Of a stretch of DNA of 64,000 nt, positions 49,492 through 62,521 are shown piece by piece. Positions within the stretch are counted from its first letter, which is position 1. Each line of letters starts with the position of its first letter. The notes under the pieces are model-generated. The model did no database searches, had not been told where the DNA came from, and saw only the letters and a list, made by a program, of their open reading frames with translations. The translations under genes were made by a program, and so were the position numbers. The stretch is from Hirudinaria manillensis (taxonomy: Eukaryota > Annelida > Clitellata > Hirudinida > Hirudinidae): the NCBI GenBank assembly GCA_034509925.1, contig CM067528.1, positions 11,222,501 through 11,286,500 of the forward strand, in the 5' to 3' direction.

Positions 49492-51489
49492 TTCCAGGTG
49501 GATGCTACTGAGGTTGACGAACAGGTAAGTGGACAGGTGAGGAGAGCAGACGATTGCGGATTTCAAAACCTTGTGGCGTCAAACGTTCTTTCATTTTTGA
49601 CTCTGTTTTGAATTTAAAACATTTTCAAATTATTTGAAATTTCCAACAATTTGGAATTTATTTCTTAATAATTTTAGTTACTGTTTTAGAATTATTTGTA
49701 TTTAAGTATTATTTTGACAAAACACTTAAATTGTCATTTTAAGTATTTTGACAAAACACTTAAATTGTCATTTTTTCTATGGGTGGCCATAAGCATATTT
49801 CTATGCCTAAAAATGAATTTTTGCTGATTTTATACAAAAATTTTTAATCAAATTAAAAAGAAATTTAAGATTCTGTGTTAATACTAAATATAATCCTCTT
49901 ATTTTGGGTTTTGTATATCTTTTAAAATCAAGGTTATCGTAAAAGAATTGATAGGCCATAAAGTTCCTTCTGCCCCTTATTAATCCTAGTATTTATAAAT
50001 TAACTGATTTTTTAAAAATTAAAATTTATTTCTCTTCGTGGTCTAAAACAAGTTGAACATTTTTCAGTGTTATTTTCTAATTTAAAATCCGAAAACGTCA
50101 AATAACAAAATTGATTTACAAACATTTAAATTAGTACTTCGAGAAATTGCAATAAAATATTTTTTTTTTTGTGATTGATCGCAAATATTTCAAAAGAAAT
50201 AAAATTAAGAAAATATCTTGAAATTAAATCAAACTGACACAAACGAATTATTAGATCCTTTTTTTTAAAAGAATAGTTTCTATGACGATAAAAACAATCC
50301 ATATCTTGGATTGACACAACCACGTTATGAAGAGGAAGCGTGATTGAAATACTGATTGAAAAGAAAAACGTGATTGACGATTGTCTTCATTTGAAGACGT
50401 TCGTGATGGAAGGAACGTTGAAGAGGAGGAATAGAAAGGAAAGAAAAACAGCGTATGAAGTGACTTGTTTTTATCCCGCGCAGCAGCATAGATATTAGAA
50501 CTAGTTAAATGTCTTTGCACTCCAGAGTTTCGCTCTCAATATCGCTCAGTTGATACGCCCATACCTCTCTAATTTAATTGTTTTTCAGTAGGAAGTTTTT
50601 TTATGAATAGTCTGTTATTATCCTATGAGTCATGGCTTGTTTTGATGTCAACATTAAATGTAAATATTACATAATAAATATTAATTAATTAATTATATTA
50701 ATAATACGATTAAAAATACAATTATGTAATTAATAGTAAATTAATTCATTAATTTATATATATAAAAAAGCACCAACTATGATTCTAATTTATGTTTTTA
50801 TCAGAATTTATATCGTAATAGTAAAATTAAATATAAAATTGGAAGATAATTTAAAGAATATTTTTAAAAAATGACAAATAATATTCATTTAATTTTAATA
50901 ACTCAGAATATGCAACCACTAAGGAACCACAAGTTTCAGAAATCGTATATTCATTCTCTCGACAAAGATGGAAATGAAGTTGACATTAATTCATTCCTTT
51001 TCTTATCTTCCTTTGTTCTGTTCTCCTGTTCCTTTCAACTCTGGAGTTGATTGTGGAGTTTTTATCGGGTTAAGGGTTGAACCTTTGCTTGGAAAACCCA
51101 AGTAATTCTGAGAGGATTGTTTAATAATGCTATTCATTATGCTATTATACCTTTCTGACTAAATAGATTTTTAATTTTTTTTTACAGTTTTACTTCTGAG
51201 ATTTTGACAGATATGTTTCAAGAGTGTTTTAAGATGATGTAAAGTCCAAAGACTTTTACATTGAATGATATCCTCGATTGATAAACAGAAGAATTAGAAG
51301 CATAAACTGTCTAAAATTAACTGGAATAAAAATGAAAACACAATCACTAGCCTGGAAATCCAATCTTGAAACGCTTGCTAATAATTTAATATCTTGAAAT
51401 CGACCAACCCAGATTTAAAAAACAAAACAAAATTAAACAAAGAAACCAAGGATTCATTTAAATGCACGCCTTTTTAAATCTCACGGTCT

Positions 51490-51524
51490 TCAAGTCCGAG
51501 AGTGGACCAAGAGACTCTTTTATA
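51490..51524 (-). promoter_or_regulatory. Candidate TATA promoter on the minus strand
   Basis: TATAAAA at 51524-51518 (minus strand) lies 2 kb upstream of the first nuclear receptor coding exon, next to a locally less AT-rich block (51540-51890). No matching initiator is clear. It could drive a non-coding first exon of the receptor gene; this is speculative. Confidence 0.25.
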
Positions 51525-53429
51525 ACCCATAAACCTCTGAAACCAAAATCCAGCTCGGATGCCGATGGAAAAAGATGCTAACGGCGCATGCCTAGTGACC
51601 TATTAATATTGGCTCCTGACGAATGGCAGCCTGATGCTCGCGTTGCTCCATTTATCATTGGACGCTACTGGACGCCAATCCGCGTAACTCCGCCTACGGA
51701 CCGTCTATTCGCATTCGGATCTTGGAAAACTGGAGACGAGCACGGATGGGTGGACGAGTTGGAAGATGAGCAAAGGATCTGGAAAATTGCTCGACGATGA
51801 ATAAGTGGATCGATTGAGGCGCCGATGGCTGCAATGGCGGAGTTATTGACACGACTGTTGGAATGGTTTTAAGAGGAACAGTGACTGAATGCAAATAACT
51901 ATAACTAATATCAGGGGCTGATAAGATGGATTAATATTTTATTTATTATTTCCTTTGACTTTAAAGTGATTTTATTAAAAGTTTAATTAACCATAAACTA
52001 TAATAAGTTTATTGTCTGAATCTCTAAGAAGAAGCTGATAGGAGAAGTGAAATGTGGTCTGCCCAATTTGTAAAACAAACTGCTAAGAGAATATTTCAGG
52101 TGATAAACTTGTATTTTATTAATTTTCAACTTAACTAATTGTTAATTCATCAATTGTTATTGAATGTAGTCGACCATGGAATCATTTTGTCATCCAAGCT
52201 TCTGGATTCAAGAAGGTAACGTTGAAATGACCTTAGATACTCTTACATAACTCTTACATAAACATTCTTTTAGGATTTCAATCTTAAAAATCAAAGATTT
52301 CAATTTACGTCTGCCTTTATTTCATTTTTTTCATTTAAATTATTCCACGAATAAATTAAATAGATTCTTTTGATTTGAATCAACCAATCAAAATTCTTCA
52401 TTCTCTTCGGATATTCTACCCCAGCTCATGTGATTATCTGCCATCTTTTAACTTTTAATTAATGTCTTTTAACTCGATATTAGCTTTAATAATTTTATTT
52501 ATTTATTGTTATTATTTCAACTACCAGTTGTGATTACATAAATTATTTGAATTACTAAAGCTAGTGACTATTGCCCGAAAATCTATTTTCCAGATATATA
52601 GGGTTTAACAAATATAAAATGAGATTTTAAACCGATTAAACCTTAAATTTCAACCTTAATTTTGTGCCTGTAACTTAATAAATTATTTAACTTTAAATGT
52701 ATTTCAATTACAATAATATAAATAACAATAATGTAATTAAAATTATAATAATGAATACCGTAATAAAATTTATAATTATTATCACTATTATTATAACTAA
52801 ATTGTGTATTATGTTAATTAGTTATTAACAAAATAATAATATTTTTATTCCTAACCACGAGCGTGGATCGTAACAACCACCTTTTCAAAGGTCAAAGGTC
52901 AGTGTTTATTGATGTCACGTGGACAAATGTTTCATCGGGCATTTGTCAGCAGCTTCTTTGAAATCATCTCGAAATGAATTCTCGAAAGAATTATTGAATT
53001 TTATTAAATGATTAAATTAATTATGTTTTTATTAATGTTTATTGTTAAAATCAAATAAAACGCTTCACAATTGCTTGTTATTAATCTTGTTTATCTTGTT
53101 ATTAATCCATGATATTCTGACAATTATCCTTATTAGAACTATTAATCATTTTCATTTTTAACCAAAACTATTTGAAATATTAAACACATTTTTGCAACAT
53201 AAAAGCCATCATTAAAATACTATCAAAGATTCCAGTAAAACACGGTTCCACGTGCCTCTTAAATATCCGCCATCTTGTACTTTATTCCACCTTCGTTTTC
53301 AATTTTAAAATGAATTAACACGAAAAAGGAGAAATGAATTATGAAAGAATTAAACATAAAATATATTAAAAACATTAAAACAATAACTTCGACTCAAAAA
53401 TGAAATGAATTGAGTGAAACAAGTTATTT

Positions 53430-53518
53430 ATTATTATTATTATTATTACTATTACTGTTATTATTATTACTATTACTGTTATTATTATTACTATTACTGT
53501 TATTATTATTACTATTAC

Positions 53519-53611
<93 letters not shown>
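53430..53611. repeat. TTA repeat with 21-bp higher-order units
   Basis: Four copies of TTATTATTATTACTATTACTG are followed by about 30 pure TTA triplets. Confidence 0.9.
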
Positions 53612-53612
<1 letters not shown>

Positions 53613-55462
53613 TTCTTATTTCTCCAAAAGTGACAAATAAATCGAAAGCGATTTTTAATCGTAAAACAAAATTACGTCGCAATAAAACGCTGACCTCTGA
53701 CCCCGTGGGTTCAGCGTTGCCATGGCATTGTTGTCGTGTTTGGGGATGAATTTACGATATCAGTTATTTTGTCACCGTTGTCGCCAAGAATTAATCACGG
53801 GTCGTGAATAATTAATCACATATTATAATAATAATTAATGATTATTCATGAATAATTAATGACGAATCATGAATAATGAATGGCGAACAATTGGTTAATC
53901 AATTATTAAATAAATTAATTAAGTACCTTAACTTATTATTATTATTATTATTATTTAATGTTTGTTAACATTTGCATATTCATGTGGAATGGATATTCAG
54001 ACCTCATTGTTTACAAGCATTCAACCAATGGCATTGGGTTTTATTTTTAATGACATAATTTTTTATTTCAACTCTTTTAATAACAATCCTGTAATAAATT
54101 TGTAAATTGAATAACAACTTTTGACAATTTCAGGACTAATTTAAGATTAATGTAGTTGTTAATTGTATCTAGTATATATTATTAAATTGTTTTCAATCAA
54201 TTCATGTGATTATTCGTTTGAAAGTTGGGTTAATTACCATTTATCATAGTTTACTTATCATAAAATTATTAACAAATATATGTTTTTTTAAAATTTAATT
54301 CATTTAAAATATTATTCCAATATTTCATAATTTAAAATTTTATTCTAGAAATTAATATAAATATTATTAACGTAAATAATGTTATTAATTGAAAATAATA
54401 GATTCAATAATCCAAAAAATAGGCATTCGTGTCACGTGACAGAAAATCAAGTATCTTTTGTAAACAACAAAACTGGGTGCCATCTGGTGAATAAACCTAA
54501 ATTTTCTTTAAATTTGATTTGCAGTTCTTTTGTCTGATTTTTCGGGTTATTCAGTAAAATTCGAGTGCGCCATAACTTAAAAAATATTATAAATTATTAT
54601 ATTATATATTTAAAATATTATTTACAAAAGTTAAAAAATAAATTTTAAAATAATAATCTGACATTCGGAGGAATAAATGATTATTTCTGAATTTAAAATT
54701 TAGAAATAAAGCGGATATCATAATTTAAAAAATAATATTATGGATTTTAATTATTACTTGAGGTAATTATTATTTAATTGTTAAAATAATAATATGGTTT
54801 TTAATTATTAAGGTAATATCATAAATATTATTATGCATATAATAAAATAATATAATTATTATAGCAATGATTAATATTAATGCTTTGATTGTTTTTATGA
54901 TACTTTAACTTCCTGAACTTTAAACGACAGCCAGTCAACGTAATAAATATGAAATAAATAAATTAATTAATAATTGTTCGTATATATAAATGAATAAATA
55001 ATAAGTAAATAAATAGATAAATAAATAAATAAATAATAAGTAAATAAACAATTAATTTTTTATTCGTTAAAAATGTAATTAATTAATTATTAATTAGTTA
55101 TTTAATTATTAACAATTACTTGGCACTTAAGCAACCAACAAAACACTTACAAGAATCTCCAACGCTTGTGAAGAACTTTGAAATGAAGTCAAAGCAGGCG
55201 AACATGTCTTTGTTCCATTATTTTTGTTTTTAACAATATTTCTTCAAATTCTACATAATTATTTATAACAACTCATAAGAATAGTAGCATCATCATCATC
55301 ATCATCATCATTATCATTATCATCATCACCACTCATTACCCCACATCGCAGTGGGTGTCCCAGGTATCCACGGGGCAGTCTGCGGGTCAGATCCAAGCCA
55401 GGTAAACGAGCACCCATCTCCACTTCAGTCTGCCTTTATGTCCGAAGTGACTGTGCTCAACT

Positions 55463-55540
55463 TTGTTGTGTGTGTGTGTGTGTGTCTGTGTGTTTCTGTC
55501 TTTGTGTATGTGTTTGTGTGTACGTATGTGTGCGTGCGTT
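55463..55540. repeat. (TG)n-type repeat
   Basis: GTGTGTGTGT passes into TGTGTCTGTG and TGTGTATGTG variants. Confidence 0.8.
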
Positions 55541-55696
55541 GCCGGTGATAAGTTCGGGCCGGTTCGGGTCAAGACATCGTTTCTTTCTTTCTTTTTACTT
55601 TTTTTATTTTCCATCCATCCATCCCTCCTTCCCGTATTTTCGCTCAGGGCTCGATTTCTTATTTCATCGTCGCTCCATTGTTATCTTGGGCGGACG

Positions 55697-55708
55697 TAAT
55701 TATTATTA

Positions 55709-55782
<74 letters not shown>

Positions 55783-55826
55783 CATCATATTTATTATTAA
55801 TATTATTAATATTATTATTATTATTA
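55697..55826. repeat. (TTA)n microsatellite
   Basis: About 130 bp of TTA with ATC and AA interruptions towards the end. Confidence 0.9.
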
Positions 55827-55917
55827 ACTTTATTGTGAGAAAAGTTGTGATTGTACCAGTGATTTATTTGTTGAATTTGATTGGACACCTGCAACATCGA
55901 ATCAATTTCTGATCATT

Positions 55918-56008
55918 CACCATCGTCATCGTCATCACCATCATCATCACCATCATCTTCATCATCATCTCTATCATCATCATCATCATCGCCATCATCA
56001 TCATCACT
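55918..56008. repeat. (ATC)n microsatellite
   Basis: ATC triplets with ACC, GTC and TTC variants. A similar (ATC)n tract is at 55288-55332. Confidence 0.8.
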
Positions 56009-56130
56009 CGTCGCTTAACAGCGTGGTTAATGATTTAAATAGACACGGATGAAGACGACGACTACGACGAGGAAGAGGATGACGAAACCAGCCGCCAGGC
56101 ACTAATCTGAAGTAAGGTGCACTGGCCGAA

Positions 56131-56150
56131 CGCCGGAGTCGAACCCGGGG
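56131..56150 (-). other. tRNA-like T-arm / pol III B-box fragment
   Basis: On the minus strand GGTTCGACTCC (56145-56135) matches the pol III B box, flanked by complementary CCGG arms as in a tRNA T-arm. No A box or cloverleaf was found upstream, so this is not a working tRNA; a tRNA pseudogene or SINE piece is possible. Confidence 0.4.
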
Positions 56151-56567
56151 CGTTGCGGGTGCAAGTACATAAACAAAAGGATGAAATCAAGTTGCTGTGT
56201 TATTAGGAAAAGCGGTGCGCATTGTGTGTTTGTGAGCCTCTTCAACAAGGACAGCAACAACAACAACAACAACAACAACAACAAACTAAAACTTATTCTC
56301 GTTGTTATAATGGTAATGATAACGCAACCATAACAATTGCTGTTATTAAAACGTATTCTTGTCGTTGTTATTATTGACATTGTTTTTGTTTTAATAACTT
56401 TTATTTGTTATTATTATTATTATTATTATTTTATTATCATTATTGTTGTTGTTATTATTATTAATATTTTATTATAACAATGTTTATTGAATACAAGACA
56501 TTCTTGAACGACGCTGTTGTTGAATCAGTTTCATGAATTATTTAAGCTGTGAGTCGTAGTCGTCATC

Positions 56568-56602
56568 GTCGTTTTTGTCGTCGTCGTCGTTGTTTTTATT
56601 GC

Positions 56603-56700
<98 letters not shown>

Positions 56701-56707
56701 TTGTTGT
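56568..56707. repeat. (TTG)n microsatellite
   Basis: About 27 pure TTG triplets with GTC-rich edges. The reverse poly-Asn frame is spurious. Confidence 0.9.
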
Positions 56708-57152
56708 GACCCGTAATCAAGAAATGGTTTTACACCAATTTTCCCAGCTGGATGATCAAACAAAGCTAGCTTGAGATAGCCAGTCGCTAGCCAGGCGACA
56801 AGCGACTCCTATCATGACTGGCTATCAGTATTTTTTAGTCTATTTTAACTTTATTTTTTATTATTATAGCTTTATTTTTTAATATTTATTTTTATTATTG
56901 TTTCCGTTGCACAAAAATCCGATTCCACTTCTGATTTCTGATCAGAAAGAACAAAAACTCCACCAGCAATTCGCCTTTTGCAACCTCCGTAAGAATTTAA
57001 GAATTAAATTGAATAATCATTTAATTAATATTCAATTAATAATGTCTCACAAAAAAAAGTATTTCACAATGTTTGTTATAATATTTAATGTTTAGTAAAC
57101 TTTTAATAATAATAATAAGGCAATTATGGTTTAACATATTTAAATATAATTG

Positions 57153-57321
57153 AAGATTATTATTATTGTTATTATTATTTTATTATTATTATTATTATGC
57201 TAATAATATTATTATAACTATAATCACTATTATAATTATTTATATTTGTATTTATTCAATAAATATTTATTATTTATTATTATTATTATTACTATTATTA
57301 TTATTACTATTATTATTATTA

Positions 57322-57361
<40 letters not shown>

Positions 57362-57402
57362 CATCATCATCATTATTATTATCATTATTATTACTATTAT
57401 TA
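57153..57402. repeat. (TTA)n compound microsatellite
   Basis: Two TTA-rich blocks separated by a mixed AT segment. Confidence 0.85.
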
Positions 57403-60179
57403 TAACTTTTTAAAAATTATCAACATGTTTTTAAAATGTCGGTACAAAAATAACAAGAAATCATTGGCCATTAAAGCCGGCAAAACTGAGAAACTGTTTT
57501 TGATTTTCCGTACACGGCTGTACTTGAATGACCTTTCCATTCTTTTAGTACTTGTCTTGTCTTTTGTGTCTCTCGTAATTTGAATTACGATCCTTTGAGC
57601 ATCATTCTGCTATTCGTGTCGATATGCTGTACTGGATATTAAAATTTAATGTCACCGGAAGTTGTACAACTCTGTGATCTGACCTTTGAACTGTGATGTA
57701 ATGGCAAGGGTTTGTTGGTGCCACCCCTTATTCTATTTTCTAATAATCACCCTCGGTTTGTTTTTATTTTCACTTGCGAAGTAATTTGTAAACAGAAGGT
57801 AGTTGGCCGACAAAAACCGGATCCGGTTTAGGATAGCAGGAATTACACGAGGGTGCAATCTCGGTCTATACGGGATGAGGTTGGATTGGAGTGAGCGCGC
57901 ACTCCAGAAACGATAGTTTGGAATTTGTAGGTTTTTGAATCTCCAGTATTTGTGTGGTTCCAATTTGTGTCCTTAATATTCCAATACTTGCTACTAATGC
58001 CTCTGCACTGAAATCCTTTGTACCAGAATGTTGCTTCATTTTCTGTCGTCTTTCAAAGTACTTTTTTTTTGTTTAAATTTCGGCGCTTCTTTTTCTACTG
58101 GTTCCAGGTAGGTGCATCGATAGCATGGTTACCGAGTCTACAGGTGCTAATAATTGAATAGTTGAACAGCCCGCTAAACCTCATTTTACAAACAAGTATT
58201 CAAATATAAATGTTCATTTACAGGTTATTTTAATACATTTTATGCAAAATTGTTATATTTTAATTGCATTTCTCGATCCTCTCTGAAACAACAGCAACAA
58301 CAACAACAACAACAATCACAACCGGCGACGACAAAAACTACGACGAGGGCATCTGGCGACCAGGTCGTAAATTTTTCTTTAATTCGAAATGACGGTTGCC
58401 CCCTCATAAAACACGTTTAGGCTTTTTATTAATAATCTACGTGGACTCTTGTCATTGGTCAATTACAATATCACATGACCTATCGGTCCAATCATGTTTC
58501 TGTCCTCGTGGCAAACTTATCGTCGTTGTTGGTTGTTGTTGTTGTTATTGTTTTTGTTCCGTCGACACTAATTACAGAAATAATAGTTTTTTTTTCAATT
58601 TACATTTTCTGATCTTTTGTTATTTATGTGAAAAGAATATAAATTATATCTTGTGTTTTATCCAAGCTTTTTCTATCAGTGAATCAGAGAAATACGTTCA
58701 CAGATTTCGACCTAGACCTGATAATGATTCTAATTAATAATTAATAATTCTTGAAATCAAAGATGAGAAATTGTCAATAAAATGAGCGATCATTTCTTAA
58801 TTCAACATAGAAACCTATCGAAACCAATCTTTCAACCATCCTATTTCAATCAGTCAATCCTTCAATCAACCGCTTGCTTTCCTATCCCTCAATCCATCCA
58901 CCACCGGTGATGCTACGACTAATCTCCGCGTGTACTTTTTCCCTTTCCAGCTGCAAACGGCGACAGAAGGAGTCTGTCTTGATTATTCGATTCTTCCAAA
59001 GATCCTTAATTGAAGGAACTTTCTGGAAGCTGACTGATGATTTGAAGCACGAACTATTTCAAAAATATTTCCATTTAATTTTTTTTTTCATTCTCAAACG
59101 AAATTATTTTCAGATAATTTGCATAAAAATAGAGAAAAATTGCTTTTAATTTTTCATTTAAAGCGCTTTTTAATTCGTCCTTTCTCTAACGTTTTTTAAT
59201 TGCTGCTTATATTAGTATCTATTTAACAAATTTAACAAGTTTAATAAATTCATCTTATAGTTCAAAAGCAAAAATCAGGCAGCAAAGTTTACCAAAAATT
59301 ATTTTTATAATTATATAATAATTATATTTGCTCAATAATAATTTATGAGTCTGAGATTATTGAATGTTTTCTGTCCGATATTCTTTATGGGACCAATTTC
59401 ATCTGAAGACGATGACATTCCATGGCAGTGGCCCTTGACATGAATCCATGAATCCATAGAACAAACGTGGCAGACATTAAAGACGATTTTGTGGTGAACG
59501 AATTGACTTGTCCAAATTAAATCAGTGCTCCAACTGCAGCCCTTGATTTCGTGATGGAGGAATTTAAAATTAAAGTTGGATTTCTAAAATATATTCAAAA
59601 ATACCAGTCGAATATAACAGCTTCTGAGGGTGATGTTTCCACTATTGTAAATGTGGTGCAACATTAGGTGAAATGCACAAATCCGTGCGCATGGTTTTTT
59701 TTTATTCTTGAATTTTACGAAATAATTTGAATTAAACTCGAAATAATGTTTCGTTTTTCCGTTTTTTTTAAAGTAGAAGAAAATTCATTTCAGTGATCAC
59801 GGCTTGGACGGTTACTCACGCACTCTTATTAGATGGTCATCCAACACCGGGTAGAATACAATGCGAGCGAGAGACAGTTTACAAATGGCCACTCGAAACG
59901 CGAGAGATTCATCCAATCAGAACGACTGACAGTCCTTTCCAGCGATTCCATTGAAACTCTATTCTGACAAAGATTCTTCGAGCAATCCTTGACTTTTCTT
60001 TTTGTCTTCTTCTATCATACGATCTTTGCATTGTGAATGATTAGTTAAATTATACCGTGACTCCAATCAAATGTTTCTAACAATTGCAACGTTTCTAGGT
60101 CTTCATTACCAACGTTAATAACTATTTTATATTTTTATATCCTAAAAGTAATCTGTTTCAACGTAGAAGCTAAAACGGC

Positions 60180-60500
60180 CAAACGTACATAACACGAGGG
60201 GCTCGACCCAAAACCCACAGATCAAATCGCCATGACCCGGTAGTTTAACACAGTTGCGGAAACCCCCAACGCAACACGGACGCATTAGGCTCGGAAATTG
60301 GAACAAGGCAGACGTCTTAACTTATTTGCCTAATAGTTTACTCCGGCGTCGGAAAGAAAATGTTCCAGACTTTGCCAGTATCGCCAGAGACCCAAATTTA
60401 TTTCAGAGCCTACTTTTATAGATAACTAATAGGCGCATCAGTCCACGTTAAAAGCATCAGCTCGTAGTTGTTCGATTGTAACCTCAAATAAACAGATTCA
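60180..60500 (+). mobile_element. LTR-like block (possible solo LTR)
   Basis: A less AT-rich block stands out from its surroundings. It has in order TTTTATA at 60414-60420, a TCAGT initiator at 60438-60442 and AATAAA at 60487-60492, followed by a T/G-rich end. The close TATA, initiator, poly(A) order is that of a retrotransposon LTR. Target-site duplication, terminal TG..CA and a second copy were not identified, so an ordinary promoter cannot be excluded. Confidence 0.25.
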
Positions 60501-60766
60501 ACAAAAAATTGTTGGTTTTCATTTCCAAACAAACGAACGTGGAAATCGATGTGAGATTAATAATTGTCATTTCAAGAACATTATAATTTTAAATTTAATA
60601 AATTCAGTGCATTGAACTGCACTGCCATGTCGTGCAAGGCATTGCAGCAGAAGATCAGATATAAACAGAAGGAGACACCTTACGAACGTACCCACGTGCA
60701 AATCAAAATAAACTCTTTCGATCCGATACCTTCGAGTCAAAGGTCAATGAAGCGCAAAGCTTCCCG

Positions 60767-62521
60767 TCAGTTGTCTGCCTTGTTATCGCTCTGCTGACGG
60801 AGCGGTCTTCTGGGTATTTTGTTGTTGACAATCCAGGGATGCACCATGACGTCTGCAAGGGGAAGTCTGTCGGCAGGTCTGAGGCGGAGGAGCTGCCGAA
60901 GATTCGAAAGGGTCGGAGTTTGAGCGGATTTGAATATCCAAAAGGTCATTCCAATGGCAAAGTTCCAACAAATGTTAATTTAAATAATAATAATAATAAT
61001 AATTATGAATGTTATAACTTTGGCCTAAATCAAAAACTACTCAACTTAAATTGTCCATCACCAAGTTACTTACACTTCTGATGAGATCTTCTGCTCCCTG
61101 AGAAACGTGCGCAGGAAATCGAAGGTCGAGTTTGAGAATCCTCGTGTAAGTTTCGTTCTGTCCTCTTTCGTCTTCGAACGGAGGATGGCCGACCAAGAAT
61201 TCGTAGCAGAGGACGCCGAGACTCCACAAATCCACCTTCTCGTCGTGGGTCTTCCCCTCGACCATCTCCGGGGGCAGGTAGTCCAAAGTTCCGCAGAGGG
61301 TGGTACGTCTGACGGATCGGGGAAGTTACGGATTCACAAATCACGCAATGTTTTGATGTGCCGAGAAAGAAAGATGCAAGAAGATCGCCAAAGCGATGCT
61401 TTCTCTAAGTGCCGAGCAGATCAAAAAATGATGCAAAAAACTCTCAGAATCACAAGTCGACTGAGACGTCTCACCTGGAGGATGGAGCATGAACAGACCA
61501 GCCAAAATCGGCAATTTTCAATTCTCCGGTCATACCGAGAAGGAGATTTTCAGGCTTTATGTCCCTATGGATGACCCTCTTTGAGTGACAGTAAATGAGA
61601 GCATCCGTGATCTCGTGCATGTACTGAAAATTATTTCAGATATAAAAAAGAAAAACTGCTAAAAAATAAATTTCAAGAACTGTTGGTCGGGTTAGAATGC
61701 TCACCGTAGCTGCAGTTGGCTCGTCAAAATGATCTTTTCTCTTCAGTTCCTTGTAAAGCTCTCCTTTTGGTGCATATTCAAGAATGAGATACACTCTGGT
61801 ATCATCATAGAAGTATCCAAAAAGCCTCAAGATGTTAGGATGTCTGGAATTCAGGATGGAATAAATCACAATGACAACTATGAATCAAATTAATTCAAGG
61901 ACAACCTCAGGTGAGACTGAATCTCAATCTCTCTCCTCAATTGATGCTCAACTCCATTCTTTTCAAGTTGGGATTTGAAAAGCACCTTCAAGGAAACAAT
62001 AGAGTTTGTATATTGTTAAATGAGTTGTTCAACTACAGTTGTTCAATTCCTCAGTTTTACAATATATGAGAAGTAGTGAAATACTGATGTATAAACAGAG
62101 TCAAAAGACTCCATTTTTCAAAAAAGTTAAAGGAAATAACATGCTCTTGTTCATGATCAGCAACAAAGCTTTACAAGCTACACTTTTCTTAATACCTTTA
62201 AGGCACATATGTATCCACTATCCTTTTCTCTGGCTAAATAAACATTGCCAAACTTTCCTTTGCCCAGCGGTCTTCCGATATCAAAATGATCCAAAGACCA
62301 TCTTCTCCTGGCAAAATGAATACTATTACATTTTAAATCTACTGGCCGTTTTCCTATACAATACAAATACATGCCTATTTTCCCTGTTGGTCATATTTTC
62401 AGTTTGCTTGAGAGGCCTTCTGGATGCCACCTGGACATTACAAGTTTAATCAACAATCGATAGGAGATATGAGTCTTGCAATCAAGCATCTACTCACTTC
62501 AGTTTTACCAATTGCATTCAT
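60767..62521 (-). CDS. AURK: Aurora-family serine/threonine kinase
   Basis: Mitotic kinase of centrosomes, spindle or chromosomal passenger complex. Exons: 62498-62521, 62360-62430, 62196-62307, 61906-61985, 61705-61843, 61475-61623, 61074-61308, 60767-60892; 311 aa with a very short N-terminus. Seen in order: a destruction-box-like RRPLKQTEN near residue 12; [20 protein letters not shown] (Gly-rich loop); ALK (catalytic Lys); [40 protein letters not shown]; the activation loop [15 protein letters not shown] with its phosphorylatable Thr; and HPWIV near the end. Gly in RLFGYF equals the Aurora A-type residue that favours TPX2 binding (Aurora B has Asn), and the activation loop is A-like, while [11 protein letters not shown] is nearer Aurora B. 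It may be a single unsplit invertebrate Aurora or an A-type. All catalytic residues are present. The first two exons and the 52-bp intron after 62360 are the weak points. Confidence 0.9.

Larger units (their letters stand above)
49492..60766. other. Large region without a supported gene
   Basis: About 11 kb upstream of the nuclear receptor start and downstream of the Aurora stop. It holds many microsatellites, a tRNA-like B-box fragment, a possible minus-strand promoter near 51520 and an LTR-like block near 60200-60500. Non-coding first exons of the receptor gene may lie here. Open frames such as 51588-51800, 57733-57963 and 58396-58737 show no domain and no exon context. Confidence 0.55.

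Noticed and set aside
51588-51894. Overlapping 66-70 codon frames on both strands
   Set aside because: Local composition is less AT-rich and so open on both strands; no domain. It may instead be a promoter or UTR region.
57733-57963. 76-codon reverse frame rich in Arg/Asn
   Set aside because: No homology recognised, no splice or promoter context; consistent with chance.
61107-61574. 155-codon forward frame
   Set aside because: Antisense of Aurora kinase exons and the intron between them.
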